From NCBI GenBank assembly GCA_021186555.1, contig JAJKFL010000005.1, forward strand, positions 51,741,635 to 51,805,634: a stretch of DNA of 64,000 nt, given 5' to 3'. Position 1 is the stretch's first letter, and each line of letters opens with the position of its first letter. Below are positions 24,582 to 36,388 of the stretch, in pieces. The translations under genes and the position numbers were made by a program. The notes under the pieces were generated by a model. It was not told the origin of the DNA. It made no database searches and worked only from the letters and a program-made list of their open reading frames with translations. This DNA comes from Reticulitermes speratus. Taxonomy: Eukaryota > Arthropoda > Insecta > Blattodea > Rhinotermitidae.

Positions 24582-25984
24582 CACGTTGAAACTTTACTCC
24601 GGGTCCTCATTTGCACAGTTTGGCTGTACGTAAGGAGGCTCTGATCGTCTCACCTTAATTGCTCTGCATACTGCGACTGGTGACGGTAAGTGGGTTATAC
24701 AGGCGTGTACACTTCCTGTGTCTGTCTTACCTTGCTACGTGCTATACAGGCATCAGCTAACGTGATCACACTGCATGGGTTGAATTGACCAGTTGATTTT
24801 ATTGTTTCATTTAATTTCTAAATTTCGAAGAAATGAAGTAGAATAATATAAAATGCGTAATTTTCGTTTATAAATTTGAGATATGCGCTCGTCTTGGATA
24901 TTACGCGGCGTAGAATGATAATTCTTTACCGACGTTTCGGACAACCTATCGTTCCCATTTCAAAGGGTCAATTAGTGTCTTACTTTTATTTTTGGCCATA
25001 AAATGAAATGGTTATGGAGAATAAATATAAATCAAAAAATTTATAATAAATTTATTATCTCCACTTTCATGTAGTACAGATGTGAAAAATGTGTGGAGCC
25101 AAGGGCATAACTTCACTCCCCTATACTCTGTCATTATGTGGTGCTTAATTAAGCGCAGGGAACTTTGTTTTATTTGGGGTTAGTTTCATCAGAAGGAAGT
25201 TAGTCACAAAATCACGTGACATGTTACATATTAAAAACAATTAATTCTTTGATATCGACGCGAATTAGGTTAAATATTTATGTGGACTGTTCAATACAAA
25301 TGGACGGATTAATCTGCAGGTGAAAATCCGGACAAATAAGGTTGGAAACGCTTCTGATCTTGGACCTCCAACATGGTGTCAAGCTTGTGTGTACTTTTGC
25401 TACTTGGAAACTTGTTTGTCATCGGAAATGCAGGTAAAAGTACAAATATACTTGTATGTTAATACGAAATTCTTTCATTTATAAACACTTCGCCCATTTT
25501 TCTGGAAAATCTTTGTAGTGGACAACAAAAAAAAGACAGTAATAAGACTGTGTTGTTATGTTTGCTACATAAATTGGCGACAAGAAGTACAAAATAGTTT
25601 ACAAGTGTTGTTGAACACGTATTAAGCACAGAAGACTTTTAAGGTAGTTAAGAAGATGGGCACATTTCTAGCAAGTGGAACTTTACATGTGTTTTTCTAA
25701 GAATTTTAAAAAATTAAAAAATATGATAATTTATGTAATAGTTATGTAATTATTATTAATTATTATATAATTATGAAATATTTATATATTTACAAATTAA
25801 ATTAGAGCTACACACGCTCTCGAATCACAAGAACAGTGTCGTAGAAATATTAATTTAAAGGGTCATCTAACGACCTGACTAGATCTGCAAACGGAACTGA
25901 ATATTATTGATCTGGGTTTTGTACCGACAACGCTCCAGACCTTGTTTTGTAGGTACAAAGTTCGAATCTCACTACGAAACACCT

Positions 25985-26260
25985 ACTTCATTCATTCTGT
26001 AGTCTGTCTTACTGCAGGTCCGTAGCCTCTTCCAAAGCGTGTTCTCCACAGAGTGCGATATAGTGCTTCTTCTTTCAGTTTCCAGCTGCTTACATCTTCT
26101 TCCTCGTCTTCTCGTCACTTCTATTCTTCCTTCTATCTTTCCTTCCATAACGTGTTTTAAAAGGAGGTTCCTACGCAAGATGTGACATTTCCAGTTAGCC
26201 TTTCTTCTTTTTATTGTATGTACGATATTCACCTCCTACTTGACTCTGTGTAATACACCG
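25985..26260 (-). mobile_element. RTE-type LINE 3' fragment in intron 1 of PGRP copy 3
   Basis: Same insertion with an internal deletion of about 30 bp around 26,085. Confidence 0.6.
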
Positions 26261-26799
26261 CCTACCTCACCGATTTTTACGTTGTGATTAATAGCATTAA
26301 TTAGAATAATTAGATTAGTTTGTGTAGTGTTTTGATGTTGTATTAAATAAATTATAATTTAGTGCACGTTAGATAATGAATACATAATGAAAACAATAAG
26401 GAATTTTAATTCAATAGCATGTAGTCCTACAATAATCAGCAGAAGCGATTGGGGAGCGAGACCCCCAAAGAGTACCCAACAAAATTGCCGTCGCCCCCAG
26501 TGCCTTACGCTGTCATTCACCACGGGGATAGCGGCGCATGCACGACTCAGTCTTCGTGCGCGGCCATCGTCCGCGCTTATCAGAACTACCACATGGACGA
26601 CAACGGCTGGGACGATATTGGGTACAACTTTGTGGTTGGGGAAGACGGCAACGTGTATGAGGGGCGTGGCTGGGATAACGTGGGTGCTCATGCGGTTCCT
26701 TACAACTCGCAAAGCATCGGCATCTGCATCATAGGGGACTTCACAGGTGGGCCTGCTGCCATGTTTAAATTTAATACAAATATTTGAGGGTTCCAGCAT

Positions 26800-27045
26800 A
26801 GGCTGAGTTTGTCTGAAAACAGGGTGCTGAGGAAGATATTTGGACCTAAGAGGGACAAGTTCGCAGGGGAGTGGAGAAGACTACATAACGAGGAGCTTTA
26901 TGGTTGTTACTCCTCAACAAATATTATTCGAGTGATCAAATCAAGAATTAGATGGGCGGGGCATGTAGCACGTATGGGAGACAGGCGAGGTGTATATAGG
27001 GATTCAAATAACACAATACGTTCAGTTCAGCACAACTTACACTTA
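26800..27045 (+). mobile_element. Non-LTR remnant, intron 2 of copy 3
   Basis: Same insertion, open for about 92 codons because the frame runs into the adjoining segment. Confidence 0.65.
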
Positions 27046-28509
27046 ATATCTAATATCTACACAGTACACAACGTGTTACGGTGTTAGGACCATCATCATG
27101 TGTGCCATATAAGGCTCAGTAAAAGGTAAATTTATTGTACAGAGTTTGGTGAAGAGACATATGCCAGTGTTATTGCGTTTAACACTAATTCAACGTGGAC
27201 TGGTCTGGGAGGAAACCGGGGCCTCCGCAGTAAGAAATGACTACCCACTGGAGCCATGTTACAGCGGTGGTAAGGGTCCACTTTTCAGGGTCGATGACGG
27301 ACGTCGTACCCGCTATATTTCTGCACAAGGAGACAAACAGGCAGGACAGTCGTGAACTCAGCAGCTAACAACGCACGTGTCTGTACTGCTCAAACCGCTA
27401 TATCACTCTTAGTACTACTCACGGCTTATGTACGGTTTCAATCACAGGGTAGATCCCCAGATTAAGGAATAAATTTACTGTACCATTACTGTTCTCGCCT
27501 GTCATTTTCTACCATTACCGTCATCAGAACCATCTGATATAACAGTGCCAAGAGTTGAGTACGACCATTAGGCAATGTTGTTAATTTCGCACGTCAATGT
27601 TTCTGCAGCTAGTCTACCAAACCAAGCAGCCTTGAACGCTGTCCGGCAGCTCATTGAGTGCGGAGTTGACGAGAACAAGATTAGATCGAACTATTCTCTG
27701 AAGGGTCATCGCCAGGGTGTAGCGACAGATTGTCCAGGCAACCGGCTGTATCAAGAGATCACGACATGGCCACGCTGGACTGCCGGAGAGAATAAATGAT
27801 AGATTCTGACTGACTGACGACAATTTATGCGCAAAGACCATACGCAATTGTTAAATATGTACTTCGCATGTAATCTGCAATTATAGTAATATCTTACTTA
27901 TAGTTAGGCCTTCAGTCTAGTTAATAGAAATATTAAAACTGATAAAACCATTTGTTTTAAAACTCCTGTTTTTAAACATAGGTTTCTGTGTTTGAACCCT
28001 CATTGATTTTATTCACTTATATGTAGCTTATCATGAACAACTATCTACACACCTTTATAATATTATCCTGTCATCTAAGCCTCTTTGTTCCGAGCGGTGT
28101 CATCTCTTTTGTATGAATTTATGGTCTTTCTCAAGTATATTATTTGGTCCCTCCAATTTTATCCTCCATCGCTAATGATGTTAATATGAGACATTTCGTT
28201 ATGCTATATGCTTTTGCATTGTCGAGTTTTCATGTCAAAACATTTTAAGATTTCTATCTTCGAGAATATGACACCGTCAGTTTGGTAGGTAAGATACTGT
28301 TTTGCAGGAAACTGCTGCCTCCATCCTTAGGGTGTGATACTCTGAGAACGTAGGCTGCAGGTTCCTCCTAAGCGTTAGTACTTACTGGTATATTATATGG
28401 CGTCACATCACACCTGACAATCCCAACTATGTAAATACTAGTATGTTCAGCAGATTGGAGTTAGTACATGTCTAAGAGAGCAGACAAAGATACACACAAA
28501 CACATATTG

Positions 28510-29760
28510 TATTGCTTACATAACCAACATGTTGCACCAAAATAAAACTAACTAAGTATGTCACTTAACCCTACATATATTTCGGTTCAAACTGAGCCAT
28601 TATCAGAGGTTTCCAAGTTTATAGCTTCCACTTGATCACTTTCTTCATTATAATTTTAGAACATGTGTTGTGAGTTCCGTTGTAGTCATGGTCCGGACAC
28701 TGTAAGACTATGCACTATAGACGTATGTTGTTGTTGCTGTCGGTTGTCGTGCTGTATAAAGTAATGATTTTTCGGGCTGTAGATCGTGGAGGTGATGCGT
28801 TAGGGGATTGATGTTGTGTCTGTCTGTGGGGAGTTGCTTTTCTTGCGACTATGTGGTAACTGTGAGTCCCCGCTCTTGTTGGCCATGTGGGTCCTGCAGC
28901 GTCCCTGCCCTTGTGTCGCTTTCTTCCGCCATCTTCGTCACTGCCATCTAGATGTCATTTGGAAGTGAGTGGCTATAAGGTGTTTATTCTTTCGGTTGTC
29001 TCCTGTTAGAGGGGTGGAAATGTTTCTGTATTCGGTATGTAATTGGTAATTTGTCTCTCGGAACTACTGTATAATCGGTTTCTAGTCGAAATATTGTTTG
29101 TTTATCATCGCTGCGTGAGGCTGTTTGGCCGGTGGCTCCGTTCTTGGAGTAGTGGCTTATATGGTAAACGGCTGGGATGTTTTTTGTTCAGAGGTAGTGC
29201 CTTAGGTGCCGAGTCGGTTTTCCGAGTTCTTCATATCTTGCGGTATTTCAGGATAATTTATTAGCCCGTGGTTGGATTGTCCGTTATTTGCGTGTTATTA
29301 TCCTTATGCATGTGTGTCTAGGGGAGTGCTGGGATAATGATCTTGAACAGCGGGTTTTTTCTCCTGTGTTTTGCTCTGGAATCAGGGTGCCTTCTTCATG
29401 GAGTTTTTGCATGTAGAAATATTCTAGGGTGTTCATCTTCTTACCCATTCTACATGTTTGGAGGAGTTCCATGGTTTCTTCTATTTTGCCATATTCATGT
29501 CTGTTATTTAGGATGTGTAGAGCATATGCCGATTTTGTTTCATTGTTTCTGATGTATCTTTGGTGTTCTGTGTATCGTTGTCTCATAAACTGCCTCTTTG
29601 GCCAACGTATTTTTTGTGGCATGTTTTGCATGTGAGACTGTATATTCCACTGTTAGTGTAAGGGTCTTGGTTGTGTGTGTGGGTTTGCAGGAGTTTCTGT
29701 GTTGTGTTGGTGATATTGTAGGCGATGTGTAGGTCTGTGTCCTTGAAAATGTAGGTGAAC
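28510..29760 (-). mobile_element. Penelope-like element 3' fragment with GIY-YIG endonuclease remnant
   Basis: Minus strand, about 29,640-29,284: a CKTC-H-KYVGQ segment (Cys pair plus the YVG of GIY-YIG), then after one frameshift RQRYTEHQRYIRNN, YALHILNNRHEYG and MNTLEYFYMQKL, the characteristic C-terminal order of Penelope-like endonucleases. The rest is 3' non-coding with a hammerhead-like motif at 28,611-28,567. Present only in U5, where it replaces about 700 bp of unit sequence. Not functional as it stands. Confidence 0.75.
28567..28611 (-). ncRNA. Degenerate hammerhead ribozyme motif in Penelope-like fragment
   Basis: Stem I AACCT/GGGTT, core CTGATAA (consensus CTGANGA), a 5-bp stem II with one mismatch, GAAA, a short near-palindromic stem III and cleavage triplet GTA. 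The G-to-A change in the core should impair cleavage. Confidence 0.5.
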
Positions 29761-30489
29761 TATGCGAAAGCGCCTGAAAGCATAAAATACAATTTTAAGC
29801 ATGCTGTATAGAAATTGCCCGTCTTATTTCTTCTTTTTTGAGTGTCAGTCAGATAGCAGCCTTCAGTTTGTTTTCTATAACAGTAATGCGATAACGCAGT
29901 TCACTAATGAGCATAAGGATGCACGCCGTAAGGACATCTAGCTCAGTAATCATCCCACCACATCACACTGCAAGATGTTACTTCTCCAGCCTCAAGCATT
30001 CAGTTTTGAATCAAGCGACAGAAAAGTCTGCAAGACAGACAGCGAACGCTCCGATTATGATGTGAGCCAGCAAGTACTGAAGCCCAAGTAGAAGTTACTT
30101 TGTTTTACGACCTTTGTTACTGCACATTTATAGCGTCCAGAGGAGAAAGTTTCTGAATAATGTATCGGGAATGAAGATTTAGAGTACTAAGATTACTGTA
30201 TTATGGGACTTGACGCCGTGTATTCTGGTACATAAATGACTGACGTTTTGGAGGAATGTCAATAAACTCTGTGAAAGTACACGGCGTCACGTCTTAAAAC
30301 ACATCAGTCTTCTTATTTACGGTGGTGGGAACTTCAATCTCGAATTCCAAATTTTGTCTTCGCACACTGAGGAAAATCGTGTAAGAATTTATTCGGGTCA
30401 TCCGGTCTCGAGAAAAACGGTAACCGGGATGATCGTTTACAAAGCTGGAGGGATCGAAAATTTGAGAATGTGTAGTATTTGTCATTTGC

Positions 30490-30895
30490 TGGTGAAAAGA
30501 GTCTTTTTCTTATTGAACGCTGCATGTGACATAGCAATTCATGATGTACACGTAATTCCACGTGTACATCTTGAGTCATTTATTATCATGCTACCCAAAT
30601 AATTGGAATATTCCACATACTCCTGCTGTTTTGATCTATCGTAATCTGTAATATGGATGGTTGCCTTGACATTCTCATTACCTTACTTTTTTCCACATTC
30701 ATTTCCATTCCATAGCGTCTTCCAATTTCAACTACTCTATCAATCATGCCCTGTAGTACCGTTTCTTCCTCAGCCAGTAGCACACGGTCATATGCATATA
30801 TATATATATGCATATGCATATTTCACAGTACGAATTACTTGTAATCCTATTTTGAATTCTCCACACCCTTCAAGTGTTTCCATAATTTACAAAAA
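30490..30895 (-). mobile_element. LINE RT fragment, U5
   Basis: Same fragment as U1, with a (TA)n expansion at 30,797-30,810 disrupting the YADD codons. Confidence 0.65.
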
Positions 30896-32611
30896 TATAG
30901 AAGCTGAAAATTTTGCTTGGAATAAATAAATGAGGTTCGAAGAGGCTTCATTGTTTATAACACAAAATAAAATAGTAGTAGAAGCAGTAGAAGTAGTAGT
31001 AGTAGAAACAGTAAAGGTAACGTTCTCCCTACAACAGGCCACCGAAGGCCAAGAGGGGGAGTAGAGTTATAGCTCTACTTTTTTTTAACCCTGGCACTAG
31101 ATGGAGGTGGGTGGTCAAATCTACGCCCAGGCCGCTTTACCCCCGGGATAGGGACCCGGTACCCATTGTATAGGAGGCTGGGTTGGCCCCAGGGCCGGTC
31201 TGGAAGTGCAGAAGTATTAGTAGCTGTAATAATGGTAACGGTGGTAATAGTAGTGGTAATGGAAATGGCAAATCTAGACGTATTTATGTACTCCGTTTCG
31301 AGCGCACAGCCTAGTTACTACACGAAAGGAGAAATGTCTTAGACCAGGCTATCTCCTTAGTGCCTTGCTAAATAAAAGGCACAAAAAGTAAATAAAACTG
31401 TAATTGTAGATCTGCGTTACGGCGTTAAAAATCTATCGGCAGCCAAGCTTGAGAGTTTGCTGATGTGTCTGCGGCGTGCGCCATACATCAAGAGACGGCG
31501 TCTTTCTTTCTTTACACATCAAATAGGGTATAAATTTCATACAAGCAGAACTTTTAACAGAATCGAAGAGGTAATGCTCGAGGTGAGGTGTGGGATAGGG
31601 GATATATGCGGTCGGGTGTAGGCAAAGATGGAAGAGGTTAGCGCTGCTTTGGGAGAAACAGGAACTTCCAATAATGTGGAGAGACACGCGGGTTGCGGAG
31701 AAGTCAGGGGTTGCGTTGTGCAGGCAGTTTAATGGAAGCGATGCTTTGCCTAGACCATATCAAGTATGACTGAACCATTCCTGTTTCAAATGGAACCCTG
31801 CAGACGAAGATTATGTAGATGGTTATCAAGTGATGTTGCATTAACATTTATTTGTAACTTCTGATTTATTTATGGCCAGTTTACAGTCTTCCTGTTATTC
31901 CGATTAAAATGTACAATTCTTTGTTAAATAATTACATTTGTGTAATAATAAAATGAAGGCAAAACAAGAATGTGACCTGTCAGTGGAGTTTTATTTAAAC
32001 ATTATATTTGATTTATATAAAACAAGATATGCTGTCTTCTTTGTCCTCCTCAAAAGAAAGTATTGAGAGTATTCATTGGAGTATATTTCACGGAGAATGC
32101 CTATGGTATTACACAACACAGAAACTGTTAATTAATTAACTGCGTACAGCAGAGTAATTTTTAATTTTATTATATATGTGTTTATAAATATTTCATCGTA
32201 AACATAGAAGCAGTAGTTTCCTTGGTATCATTTATACCTGTCTAGCACACTATATTTATGGGAAGTGATACTGATTATGAAGCTGTGACGTAAATAATGA
32301 AATACGTATATATTCATCAAATAATGTGTGGAACATGAAACGTAACATTGAGGCGACAGGAACGTGGGAAGGACACAAAGTTTACGATTTATAAAGTGTT
32401 TGCCTTTCCAATACTTTTAGATGGATGAGAAACTTTTTAGTTTTAAGCTTGCATAGCGGTTTAGCTGATGTCTCCGTCGTACTGGGATGTGGCACTGCGT
32501 CACGGAATAATCTGTGCCCGAAGTTTGAAGCACAAAACTTAAAAAAGACTTCAAATATGTAACAGGTTCGACGAAATCTAGGTCCAATATATTTTCGAGG
32601 TTTTTTATCAG

Positions 32612-32785
32612 TATAACCAGCAACGGGAAGACGAGGAAGAAGGGGCAAGCAGCTACTGGATGACCTTAAGGAAAACAGATGATACTGTAAATTGAAAGAG
32701 GAAGCAATAGATCGCACCCTGTGGAGAAGTAGCTTAGGAAGAGGCTAAGGACCTGTCGTAAGTCAGACTGCAGAATGAATGAAAC
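32612..32785 (+). mobile_element. LINE 3' end, distal part of U5
   Basis: Same as in U1; ends in GAATGAATGAA. Confidence 0.6.
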
Positions 32786-34226
32786 AGCAGAAATCTTATT
32801 CCATATGCTGGGTGACGTTTCATCACTTTGCTCTAGAAAACGTAACATAGTAAATTATGACCGTGTTCAGGGTACCAAGACTTCGTGATCCGGATTAACC
32901 CTTCCCCTTTCTGCTAACACACACAGACTAACACATACACCACGCTAACACACAAACATACAAGACTGAGTTCTGGTATCGGAAATTCCGTACTGTCACC
33001 AAAAGATATTTCCCCATGTTCTCGCAACTTACCACTTACCCCCTCATCTCAAACTCTCGCTGCGTCCCCTTCTCTCGACACACAACCCATAATCTCCCCC
33101 TAAATGTCCGTATATTTTTACTTTATTTATCGCATTTCACTTTTGCTGTCAGAAAATATGATTGAAATCCTGCTCTGGTATGCCTCAAGTTCTTGCATTC
33201 TTATAAGAGATTTTATGAGGATTAAAATCTTCTGGGATATCGCACGGTTTATGTTGGTAAATGTTCTTCGCAACTACATAGTGTCTCCTTTGTCGAACTG
33301 TTTACAGAACGACACTCTCTCATAGCCCTCAAGATTTTTACCCTCAGGTTCCATTCATTTTTCTAATATGGATTGTATAAAATACTGCAGTACAAATGCG
33401 CATCCAAAAGGGGGGGATGCAGGGCTTCAGACCTCCCAAACCCCCCCCCCCAAACTGAAATTTAAAAACACAAGACTTTGTAGATATTACGATATTAAAA
33501 GTTTTACGTGATTTCCCCTTCAGTCGAAATCAGCCACTGAAATCAGCTGATGACCAGTACGTTAGGATTTTGAAAAATAAATTAATAAAATAATAAAAAA
33601 CAAGGAGATAGGACACTGTGATTGAGTCACGGAACATTTTGTTATATTTGTATATATATAAATGCATTTGGGGCCTGTTTAATGTTGTACTTACAACACG
33701 ATTTGTTTAACATAATTTTTAAAATCAAACAAATTACATATAGCCTCAGGATCACCCCAACCGCCCCCTTCCAAGGAAATATTCTGGGTGCGCACCTGCT
33801 GCAATACCGCCTATTCAAACTTAATCACATAGATCACATTACTGTATAAGTCGCGTGTTGTTTGTGCTGGCGGTCTTAGATCGGAAGTTGAGCGACAAAG
33901 TGACCGGTAGCAAGTGGTCCAATGATGTAGAAGTTACGTCTTTATAAACACTGAATTTGTTGTGACGTAGATGTGTCGTCGTGTGGAACGTTGACAGTTA
34001 CTTGAACTCTGGATTCACGTGTGAGCCACACGAAGTTTTGTGTCTACAGCAAGGCTAGATTCTTTTCAGTGATTGGATTTTATCAGCCATTGGCCCTGAA
34101 TGGGGCCAGTTAGTTTTATATCTGACTAAATCCTAAGCATACATATTTATCTATTATTTTGAGACTTCTCAGATACTTTAATATCATATAGTTCTATATG
34201 CTTATACTGTTAAGTTACATTTCACT

Positions 34227-34365
34227 CATTCATTCATTCTGTAGTCTATATTACGACAGGTCCGTAGCCTCTTCCAATGCTAGATCTCCACACGGTGCGA
34301 TCTAGTGCTTCCTCTTTCAACTTCCATTATCTTCTCTTTTTTGCTTAATATCATCCAGCAGCTGC
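34227..34365 (-). mobile_element. LINE 3' end in U6 upstream block
   Basis: Same insertion, exact target duplications at 34,217-34,226 and 34,366-34,375. Confidence 0.75.
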
Positions 34366-35166
34366 ACATTTCACTCGTGTGCTATCTTTTATCTTTACAC
34401 TTACACTTAAAGGCTCTGCTCGTCTCACCTTAATTGCTCTGCATACTGCGACTGGTGACGGTAAGTGGGTTATACAGGCGTGTACACTTCCTGTGTCTGT
34501 CTTACCTTGCTACGTGCTATACAGGCATCAGCTAACGTGATCACACTGCATGGTTTGAAGTGACCAGTTGATTTTATTGTTTCATTTAGTTTCTAAATTT
34601 CGAAGAAATAAAGTAGAATAATATATAATAAAAATATACTATAATAATATAGTAATATAATATAATAATAAGATATGCGCTCGTCTGGGATATTACGCTG
34701 CGTAGAATGGTAATTCTGTACCGACGTTCCGGACAATCTATCGTTCCCATTTCGAAGTGTCAATTAGTCTGTCTTACTTTTATTTTGGGCCATAAAATGA
34801 AATGGTTATGGAGAATAAAAACAAATCGATAAATTTATAATAAATTTATTATCTCCATTTTCATGTAGTACAGATGTGAAAAATGTGTGTAGCCACGGGC
34901 ACAACTTTACTCCCCTATACACCGTCATTATGTGGTGCTTAATTGAGCGCAGGTAACTTTGTTTTATTTGGGGTTAGTTTCATCAGAAGGAAGTTAGTCA
35001 CATAATCACGTGACATGTTACATATTAAAAACAATTAATTCTTTGATATTGTCTCGAATTAGGTTAAATATTTATGTGGACTGTTCGATACAAATGGACG
35101 GATTAATCTGCAGGTGAAAATCCGGACAAATAAGGTGGGAAACGCTTCTGATCTTGGACTTCCAAC

Positions 35167-35198
35167 ATGGCGTCAAGCTTGTGTTTACTTTTGTTACT
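35167..35198 (+). pseudogene. Broken PGRP signal-peptide exon at the inversion centre (U6)
   Basis: The exon starts with ATG and reads MASSLCLLLLL, then stops matching at 35,198 exactly where the array turns over. What follows (AGCACGTAGCAAGG...) is the reverse complement of the 5'UTR intron start of a minus-strand unit. By chance the fused frame stays open and reaches a GTAAGA donor-like site at 35,212. U6 also lacks a TATA box, so expression is unlikely. Confidence 0.8.
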
Positions 35199-36220
35199 AG
35201 CACGTAGCAAGGTAAGACAGACACAGGAAGTGTACACGCCTATATAACCCACTAACCGTCACCAGTCGCAGTATGCAGAGCAATTAAGGTGAGACGATCA
35301 TAGCCTCCTTACGTACAGCCAAACTGTGCAAATGGGGACCCGGAGTAAAGTTTCAACGTGCTTATATACAAGCATAAGCCATAATAAATGTTTACGAGGA
35401 AGGGAAGTATAACTTCATAGATAACAAATTTTGTACCAAACAAATAAATTAAGCTGTCTGATCCAAGGCTACTGGCAGAGTGCACTAAACATGAACAATG
35501 AAATTGTTCCATTGTCCTCGTACCAGTTTACATACGCTATGTAAGATATATATATATGTATTTAAGTGTAAAGTTGTAAAGGAAAAAATAGCCATCGAGT
35601 GAAATGTAACTTTTCAGTATAAACATATAGACCTATATGGTATTAAAGTATCTGAGAAGTCTCAAAATAATAGATAAATATGTATGCTTAGGATTTAGTC
35701 AGATATAAAACTAACTGTCGCCATTCAGGGTCACTAGCTGATAAAATCCAATCACTGAAAATAATCTAGCCTTGCTGTAGACACAAAACTTCGTGCGTCT
35801 CACACGTGAATCCAGAGTTCAAGTAACTGTCAACGTTCCACACGACGACACATCTACGTCACAACAAATTCAGTGTTTATAAAGACGTAAATTCTACATT
35901 TTTGGACCACTTGCTATCGGTCACTTTGTCGCTCAACTTCGAACCTAAGACTGCCCAGCACAGAAAACACGCGACTTATACAGTAATGTGATTATGTGAT
36001 TAAGTCTGAATAGGCAGTATTGCAGCAGGTGCGTACCCTGAATTTTTTCTTGTGGGGGTGGGGGGGGGGGGTGCGGTTTTGCTGAACCTGAAGCTATAAG
36101 AAATATGTTTGATATTAAAAATTATGTTATAAAAATCATTTTGTAAGTACAACATAACACTGTTTGCAACTGCAATTATATACATACAAATATAACTACA
36201 TGTTCCGTGACTTAATCACA
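35199..36220 (-). repeat. Array unit U7 (partial, minus strand)
   Basis: Reverse complement of the upstream block with TATA (35,368-35,361) and 5'UTR donor region, ending about 60 bp into the 5'UTR intron at the inversion centre. Unlike every plus-strand unit it has no LINE insert in the upstream block. No PGRP exon is attached. Confidence 0.85.
35361..35368 (-). promoter_or_regulatory. TATA box, U7 (points at the inversion centre)
   Basis: TATATAAG on the minus strand. Transcription would run across 35,199 into antisense of U6, with donor changed to GTTAGT. Confidence 0.5.
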
Positions 36221-36388
36221 GTGTCCTATCTTATTGTTTTTTTATTATTTTATTAATTTATTTTTCAATCTTCTAACGTACTAGTCATTAGATGATTTCA
36301 GTCGCTGATTTCGGCTGAAAGGGAGATCACGTACAACGTTTGATATCATAATACCTACAAAACCTGTGTTTTTTAATTCTGTTTTTTA

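Larger units (their letters stand above)
25373..27799 (+). pseudogene. PGRP copy 3: all three exons, one-base deletion frameshift in exon 2
   Basis: Exons: 25,373-25,433, 26,418-26,746 and 27,609-27,799. Exon 2 is 329 nt where intact copies have 330: a 3-nt insertion near its start (extra Ser), a 3-nt deletion in the loop after HisHis, and a single-base deletion at about 26,476 where copies 1, 2 and 4 read Gly-Thr-Pro. The last shifts the frame, so this copy cannot encode a full protein from its own exons unless the base is an assembly error. I tried the nearby alternative AG acceptors and none restores the frame. Downstream of the deletion the domain is otherwise open, with HisHis, IGYNF and EGRGW all present; exon 3 is fully intact, with GHRQ and T-D-CPG. 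The loop after HisHis is the most divergent of the four copies. Its 3'UTR is cut at about 27,992, so the poly(A) signal seen in copy 1 is gone. Confidence 0.8.
24019..33616 (+). repeat. Array unit U5 (9.6 kb, with two internal deletions)
   Basis: Starts inside the upstream block and carries promoter, PGRP copy 3 and all exons. At about 27,993 it skips U1-equivalent 4,500-5,920 (poly(A) signal and SINE). At 28,510-29,760 a Penelope-like fragment replaces about 700 bp of the unit (U1-equivalent 6,978-7,679). From 29,761 it follows U1 again through the LINE RT fragment, conserved non-coding block, LINE 3' end and AC-rich block. Confidence 0.85.
33617..35198 (+). repeat. Array unit U6 (partial, ends at inversion centre)
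   Basis: Matches the start of U1 but lacks about 255 bp at 34,410 (U1-equivalent about 797-1,051), which removes the TATA box and transcription start. It keeps the 5'UTR donor and reaches the middle of exon 1, where orientation flips. An extra AT-rich run of ATAATA repeats sits at 34,617-34,675. Confidence 0.8.
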
